Positions 60,052 through 64,000 of a DNA stretch of 64,000 nt are shown piece by piece. Numbering within the stretch: position 1 is the first letter of the stretch; the number at the start of each line of letters is the position of its first letter. The translations under genes were made by a program, and so were the position numbers. Source of the DNA: CAYMND01 sp964465065 (GTDB taxonomy: Bacteria > Acidobacteriota > Aminicenantia > UBA2199); the NCBI GenBank assembly GCA_964465065.1, contig CAYXHZ010000013.1, forward strand, positions 8,266 through 72,265, written 5' to 3'. The notes beneath the pieces are model-generated. The model was not told the DNA's origin and made no database searches. It saw only the letters and a list, made by a program, of their open reading frames with translations.

Positions 60052-60333
60052 CTAGGCCTGGCTTGCCGGTACGGGACGATGCTTTTTGACCAGGTACACG
60101 GCCGCGGTCAGAAAGAAAGCGAAAGTGACGAACAGGGAGAAGACGACCATCGACCATTCCAGCTGGCACAGAGTCCAATCCGGCAGAGCGGCGCGGTCGA
60201 TGGCCAGCGAACTGAACTGTTTTGGGCTCAGGTAATCATGATAAATATCCGACAAGGCTAGCGCCATGCCCACAAAAGAGGTCATGGACATGAAGCCGAG
60301 GACCAACACCGTGCTCTTCAACTTGTTCTTCAT
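60052..60333 (-). CDS. small two-helix membrane protein
   Basis: 93 aa with two hydrophobic helices (~8-28 and ~61-83) and a short loop between; a basic tail KKHRPVPASQA ends the protein. No family recognised. AGGAGG lies five bases before ATG 60333, a strong ribosome site, so this start is preferred over the longer frame beginning at 60381. Confidence 0.55.
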   Translation of the reverse strand: MKNKLKSTVLVLGFMSMTSFVGMALALSDIYHDYLSPKQFSSLAIDRAALPDWTLCQLEWSMVVFSLFVTFAFFLTAAVYLVKKHRPVPASQA

Positions 60334-60391
60334 CTTTCCCTCCTGATCGACGATTATAACATTTTCAGTGCATCCCTTCATTCATCGATTG

Positions 60392-60766
60392 CTAGACTGC
60401 TTTGATCTCCGTCGCCTGCGATTTGTAGTATTTCCAGCCTGTTTCCGTGTATTTGAAAATATCGGTAAAGAGCACATGATGACAGAAACGGGCATCCTGA
60501 AAGGATCCCGATATACTGCCTCGGCCGCTTACGATCCCGATATCGGCAAAGACTTCAACCTTTTCGTCCTTAACCGTGTATTCCGTTATGTTTAACAGCT
60601 CCGGTCTGAAACCGTCAAAAATATCCCGCTTGCTCTCGAATGTGCCGTAAACGCTGATTCCACAATAGTCATCCGCTACGATTCTGTCGATTGCCTGAGA
60701 ATCACAATGTTTCAAAGCCGCTTTCAGCTCTTGGCATACGGCTTTCAAGCCTTCTACTTCGCCCAT
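60392..60766 (-). CDS. NTF2-like/SnoaL-type protein
   Basis: 124 aa with the cone-shaped NTF2-like fold pattern: LKAVCQELKAALKHCDSQAIDRIVADDYCGISVYGTFESKRDIFDGF and VFADIGIVSGRGSISGSF, ending CHHVLFTDIFKYTETGWKYYKSQATEI. Members (DUF4440-type) bind small hydrophobic ligands or act as enzymes; nothing here fixes the role. GAGG precedes the ATG. Part of the small-gene run on the minus strand. Confidence 0.7.
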   Translation of the reverse strand: MGEVEGLKAVCQELKAALKHCDSQAIDRIVADDYCGISVYGTFESKRDIFDGFRPELLNITEYTVKDEKVEVFADIGIVSGRGSISGSFQDARFCHHVLFTDIFKYTETGWKYYKSQATEIKAV

Positions 60767-60810
60767 GATTTCCTCGTTCTCCCAACACCGTCAGGTATAC
60801 TTCAGGTTGT

Positions 60811-61248
60811 TCAGCCCCCGCTTTCGACCCGGTTCTTCAGACTCTCGTTCATTTGCGCAAATCCCTGTTTTGTGTTCTGTTCCAGCATTTTCCGGAACAA
60901 TGGAACCAGGATCCCGCTGAAAGTCTCCTCCTGAATGAAGCGTGTCGAGCCATCCGGATTTTCCTGCAGCCGGAAAAGATGCTCGCCATCGAAAATGCCC
61001 GGTACCAGCAGATGACCAATCCAGCGCAATTCCCTTTCTTTGTCGAAGACCAATACTCTCGGGTTCATCTGCAACGGTTTCCTGCCCGGTTGCTGCAGCG
61101 TAACCTGAATTCTGTTTCCGACTTCGACCTTTCCGGAAATCATCCGGATAAACGGATTCCATTGCGGGTATTTCGCGAAATCGCCGAACACCTTCCAGGT
61201 TTCCGTGACACCGGCGTGGATGTCGGCTTGCGTGGTCAGTTTCAGCAT
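60811..61248 (-). CDS. SRPBCC-superfamily (START/polyketide-cyclase-like) protein
   Basis: 145 aa with the typical SRPBCC start (VTETWKVFGDFAKYPQWNPF, the pattern VWxxltdfxxyxxWNP), ending in a long C-terminal helix (MLEQNTKQGFAQMNESLKNRVE). These proteins bind hydrophobic ligands; some are cyclases or detoxifying enzymes. Ligand unknown. GAGGTGA lies before the ATG. Same-strand neighbour of the NTF2-like gene with a 44-bp gap. Confidence 0.78.
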   Translation of the reverse strand: MLKLTTQADIHAGVTETWKVFGDFAKYPQWNPFIRMISGKVEVGNRIQVTLQQPGRKPLQMNPRVLVFDKERELRWIGHLLVPGIFDGEHLFRLQENPDGSTRFIQEETFSGILVPLFRKMLEQNTKQGFAQMNESLKNRVESGG

Positions 61249-61318
61249 CTTTCACCTCGCCTTCTCAATAATCATTTTTTCAACAGCATCACTTCATCCC
61301 GTGGCAGGAAAACTTCAT

Positions 61319-61933
61319 TCATTCTGAAATATGGTCTACACCCGACAACCCTTCCCGCCAATTTCCATATTCCATATAGCGAACGGTTCGGTTCTTGACA
61401 TCTTTACCAAACAGTTTCTCGACAATATACAAAGACAAATCTATCCCAGCCGATATCCCGCCCGATGTCATGATCTTCCCGTTATCGGTAAATCTTTCTT
61501 CTTCTCTGACAAAAGTCCCGGGAGCAATCTCTCGCAAATGGGCAAGGACTTCATGATGGGTAACCGAGTCCATTCCATCCAGCAGCCCCGATTTCGCTAG
61601 AATTCTCGCACCCGAACATACCGAAAATGTAATCGTCGATCTCGAATGGTTGTACTTGACCCATTCGAGAACCTGCAGGTCCTCCATTCCTTTTCTGGTT
61701 CCGACACCACCCGGAACAACCAGAATGTCGATTGCCGGATGATCATGGAACGAAAAATCCGGCTGGACTTTCAAGCCGTTGACAGCGGTTATCTGCCGGC
61801 CATCTTTCGAAACCGTAAAGACGCGCAGCAAACGATGATCGTTCAACTCCGAACTTACCGAAAAGACTTCATAAGGCCCTGCAAAATCCAAAACCTCCAC
61901 ATCATCGAAAAGATAAATACCAACGTTGATCAT
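61319..61933 (-). CDS. DJ-1/PfpI-family protein
   Basis: 204 aa of the GATase1-like DJ-1/PfpI fold: VGIYLFDDVEVLDFAGPYEVFSV, ILVVPGGVGTRKGMED, the nucleophile-elbow Cys in FSVCSGARILAKSGLL (~105-120), and FTDNGKIMTSGGISAGIDLSLY. Members act as isonitrile hydratases, stress proteins or regulators; the absence of a C-terminal AraC helix-turn-helix excludes the fused regulator type. ATG 61933 has GGAGGAG about ten bases upstream; the longer frame from 61996 is not supported. Confidence 0.82.
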   Translation of the reverse strand: MINVGIYLFDDVEVLDFAGPYEVFSVSSELNDHRLLRVFTVSKDGRQITAVNGLKVQPDFSFHDHPAIDILVVPGGVGTRKGMEDLQVLEWVKYNHSRSTITFSVCSGARILAKSGLLDGMDSVTHHEVLAHLREIAPGTFVREEERFTDNGKIMTSGGISAGIDLSLYIVEKLFGKDVKNRTVRYMEYGNWREGLSGVDHISE

Positions 61934-62149
61934 GTACCGTTTTCTCCTCCATCGTATTTTCGAACAGTATATCCCAACGGCTCGTTCGCTGTCCATCGCA
62001 TCGGTTCATGGTACCTAAACGATCGGGCGTGCTGCATTGAGACGCTCAGAATTGTTTCGATGATTTACGAATCCGTGGCCGAACCGTCGTTGTCGACCGT
62101 TATTGACTACTTGAAAGATTCTCGCGATACCTCGGGTTGATATGAATCG
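61934..62149. other. 216-bp spacer with no feature found
   Basis: Between the DJ-1/PfpI start and the methyltransferase stop on the same strand. Both strands have only short open frames; no repeat, attachment-like site or hairpin with T-run was seen. Confidence 0.4.
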
Positions 62150-62899
62150 TCAGGCCCGCATCATCAGCGCGAACACTCCCCAGCCCAGGTATTCACGCGT
62201 GTAAGCGGCGAAACGCACCGGCTCCGAGTTCAATCTGGCACGCACTTCAACGGCCAGTTCGTCGTCAGGATTGGCATCGAGCCAGCGGCGCATGGTGAGC
62301 CATTTGGCCGCCTCGTAGCGGTCCCAGCCATCCTGATCCGCCAGAACCATCTCGACTACATCGCAGCCGAGACTGCCGAATGACGCGAGCAGATCGGCAA
62401 GCTCGCGAAAGTCGGATATGGAATTGACCAGACAGCCCCTGGCGATGTCTTCGGTCGCCGGCAGGCGCCGCCAGTAGGGCTCGCCGATGAGGATGACCCC
62501 GCCCGGGCAAAGACTCCGCGCCAGAAGCTCGATCGTGCCGTCGACTCCCCCACCGATCCAGGTGGCGCCGACACAGGCGGCCACATCGACCTTCTCGGTC
62601 GAGACATAGCCGGCCGCGTCGCCATGGATGAACTGGACCCGATCGGCAACGCCGAGTTCTTCCGCTCGCAGTATCGCCTGCTCGGTGAACAACCGGCTCA
62701 TGTCGATGCCGATGCCGCAGATGCCGTGATTGCGTGCCCAGGTGCACAGCATCTCCCCCGAACCGCTGCCCAGGTCGAGCAGCCGAGTCCCCGGTTGCAG
62801 ACGCAGCGCCGCGCCGAGAGCGGCCAGCTTTTCGGCTGTGATCGGGTTGTGAATGCGGTGAGCGCTTTCGCTGATGTTGTATATGCGGGGAATGTCCAT
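62150..62899 (-). CDS. class I SAM-dependent methyltransferase
   Basis: 249 aa. SAM loop LLDLGSGSGEMLCTWA (~40-55), GIGIDMSRLFTEQAI, VQFIHGDAAGYV, DVAACVGATWIGGG and LCPGGVILIGEPYW mark a complete class I fold with a C-terminal cap (YTREYLGWGVFALMMRA at the end). Substrate unknown. AAGGAG lies nine bases before the ATG. Member of the small-gene run. Confidence 0.83.
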   Translation of the reverse strand: MDIPRIYNISESAHRIHNPITAEKLAALGAALRLQPGTRLLDLGSGSGEMLCTWARNHGICGIGIDMSRLFTEQAILRAEELGVADRVQFIHGDAAGYVSTEKVDVAACVGATWIGGGVDGTIELLARSLCPGGVILIGEPYWRRLPATEDIARGCLVNSISDFRELADLLASFGSLGCDVVEMVLADQDGWDRYEAAKWLTMRRWLDANPDDELAVEVRARLNSEPVRFAAYTREYLGWGVFALMMRA

Positions 62900-63032
62900 A
62901 GTTTATAACTCCTTAACAGTTGTGAACGGATTCGATCCGGACATCGGCAATGCAATCATAGCCATACTTAACATATTCCAATCTACTTTCCATTGTTCCT
63001 CAACTGGCGATGCCCGCAACCTTTCCGCAATG

Positions 63033-63500
63033 TCAGATGACATTGCCGGAATATCTCAGCGTAAGGCGCAGCATGTCCAAGAGCTGTATCCCGTTCTCAT
63101 AGATCGGCTCCGGGTAGTTCTTGACGAAGAAGTCATGGTCGATACCGGTAACCCGAAAACCATGCCGTTGGTAGAAAGCGAGTTGATAACCGAAAGTGCC
63201 GGTCCCCACCTCCAGTTGCCGCGCGCCGGAACTGCGATAGAAATCGATCACCCATTTCAACAGCGCCGTACCGTATCCGGATTTCTGGCAGGACGGGTGA
63301 ACCGCGATGCACATCAACTCATATGTGCCGGCGCCTCGTGGCTGCACAACGCATGCGCCGACCACTACCGCACCGCTGGAAGCCACGAAGCACTTGGATC
63401 CGGAAAGATAGGACCGAATCTTGTCTGGCGAAGGATCGGCCAGCAGCAGTATCTCCATAGGGGTATCGCTTGCGGGTACTTCATGGATCAGTAACGACAT
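63033..63500 (-). CDS. GNAT-family N-acetyltransferase
   Basis: 155 aa. Acetyl-CoA-binding motif A: LMCIAVHPSCQKSGYGTALLKWVIDF (V-x-P-x-x-Q-x-x-G-x-G), then LEVGTGTFGYQLAFYQRHGFRVTGIDHDFF, the YxxxGF motif B. Substrate unknown. ATG 63500 is six bases after AAGGA; a start seven codons earlier (63521) is possible but less well placed. Downstream of hicA on the same strand, with 63 bp between. Confidence 0.82.
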   Translation of the reverse strand: MSLLIHEVPASDTPMEILLLADPSPDKIRSYLSGSKCFVASSGAVVVGACVVQPRGAGTYELMCIAVHPSCQKSGYGTALLKWVIDFYRSSGARQLEVGTGTFGYQLAFYQRHGFRVTGIDHDFFVKNYPEPIYENGIQLLDMLRLTLRYSGNVI

Positions 63501-63563
63501 GTTTTCCTTGCTGACTACCATTTCCGCTTACCCGGAGCGTTTACGCGGTCGGCTCATTTTTTG

Positions 63564-63737
63564 TTAGGCCAGCACTTTTATAATGTGCTTTGCCAGGTAT
63601 TCGTCAATCTCTTCACGCCTTGGTATGGGCTGTTTCTTTCCGGTTTTTGGATTTTGATATAAATCATGACTTGCACCATGTCTGATAAAAACGCACCCGT
63701 TTGCAGTAATGAGTTTTATCAGAGCCTTTCGTTTCAT
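63564..63737 (-). CDS. hicA: HicA-family mRNA interferase toxin (57 aa)
   Basis: 57-aa double-stranded-RNA-binding-fold toxin that cleaves mRNA. Starts MKRKALIKLITANGCVFIRH; the catalytic His lies in the conserved GASHDLYQNPKTGK segment (family G.SH..y.hp.g), and the end PIPRREEIDEYLAKHIIK is typical. Its ATG overlaps the hicB TGA in the pattern ATGA (63737-63734), so toxin translation depends on antitoxin translation. Order antitoxin then toxin. Too short for routine gene finding, which can miss it. Confidence 0.88.
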   Translation of the reverse strand: MKRKALIKLITANGCVFIRHGASHDLYQNPKTGKKQPIPRREEIDEYLAKHIIKVLA

Positions 63738-63931
63738 ATCGTCAAGGCCAATTCTCTTATTTCATGTTGTTCGGGCACATCATCCATCGTCATCAGTTTG
63801 AAGGCATCCTTCATGTTTTCTTCCAATTCTTCAATTGTTTCACCTTGAGTCATGATTTCAGGATGATCTAAAAGCTTTCCGACCCAATATTTTTCGCCTT
63901 TCCAGCAGATCATTTTTAATTTTGTTTCCAT
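63734..63931 (-). CDS. hicB: HicB-family antitoxin (65 aa, short type)
   Basis: 65-aa partner of HicA. Partial RNase-H-like fold: MICWKGEKYWVGKLLDHPEIMTQGETIEELEENMKDAF, the usual d..y.a...dlPg..t.G.t.eEA..n..eAi pattern with HPEI in place of DLPG. It lacks the C-terminal DNA-binding domain of long HicB proteins, so autoregulation may need another contact. CAGGAG lies seven bases before the ATG. The promoter would lie in the last ~60 bases of the window, which are AT-rich. Confidence 0.85.
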   Translation of the reverse strand: METKLKMICWKGEKYWVGKLLDHPEIMTQGETIEELEENMKDAFKLMTMDDVPEQHEIRELALTI

Positions 63932-64000
63932 TTTTTCTCCTGGAAATTTACTGTCTACAATAATACTATAACCAATTTTTCATTACTCCACGTTTTTTTC

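Noticed and set aside
56822..63931. Integron cassette array
   Set aside because: Gene content and orientation fit, but I found no repeated pairs of GTTRRRY and RYYYAAC core sites in the spacers and no integrase; the one GTTAGGC near 63564 lies at the end of hicA.

Overview
The window is a GC-rich, gene-dense stretch of a bacterial chromosome. A periplasmic-type lytic transglycosylase lipoprotein, a monofunctional peptidoglycan glycosyltransferase and several exported peptidases suggest a diderm (Gram-negative type) cell. I see no rRNA, tRNA, CRISPR array, prophage or transposase. I cannot name the taxon from the sequence alone. The Tricorn-type protease, Lhr-type helicase, abundant Lrp/AsnC proteins and TPR-rich proteins would fit a deep-branching environmental lineage.

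Layout. 1-16.9 kb holds ordinary chromosomal genes: the trmB end, a membrane protein, uup, an MscS channel, radC, a TerB-like protein, a DHH phosphoesterase, a tandem Lrp regulator with mtgA, an unrecognised 599-aa protein, a MenG/UbiE-type methyltransferase coupled to an Lhr helicase, a small orphan, and an MltD-like lytic transglycosylase. 17-27.8 kb is more accessory: an Lrp/radical-SAM pair, a GNAT-YoaP pseudogene broken by one TAG, a 1219-aa STAND-type NTPase with a catalytically dead esterase-like N-terminus and nine exact 48-residue TPR units, a divergent stand-alone LytTR regulator, an exported fusion of a glycosyltransferase-like and a metallo-beta-lactamase domain, a SagB-like nitroreductase, and a YchF GTPase.

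27.8-42.5 kb is one minus-strand run of 13 tightly packed genes, most with ATGA stop/start overlaps. It encodes glycosyltransferases, methyltransferases, two radical SAM proteins, a TagF-like polyol-phosphate transferase, and two IspD/TarI-type cytidylyltransferases flanking a short-chain dehydrogenase. The simplest reading is assembly and decoration of a surface glycan or polymer containing a polyol phosphate, possibly ribitol phosphate. Next to it are a 1046-aa propeller/TPR protein, a C26-type peptidase, a DMT-type transporter and a hybrid histidine kinase whose 3' end overlaps the transporter gene antisense. 50-56.7 kb carries an exported M1-M28 aminopeptidase fusion directly behind a Tricorn-type S41 protease, likely a peptide-degradation pair. 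56.8-64 kb is a run of small minus-strand genes of unrelated function (PPOX, VOC, DUF6544-like, NTF2-like, SRPBCC, DJ-1/PfpI, methyltransferase, GNAT), ending in a complete hicBA toxin-antitoxin pair.

The most unexpected signal is in the promoters. Five genes without Shine-Dalgarno sequences have a good -35/-10 pair whose -10 box ends only 5-7 bases before the ATG, which predicts leaderless mRNAs. Other genes in the window carry clear AGGAG-type sites, so two modes of translation initiation appear to coexist.
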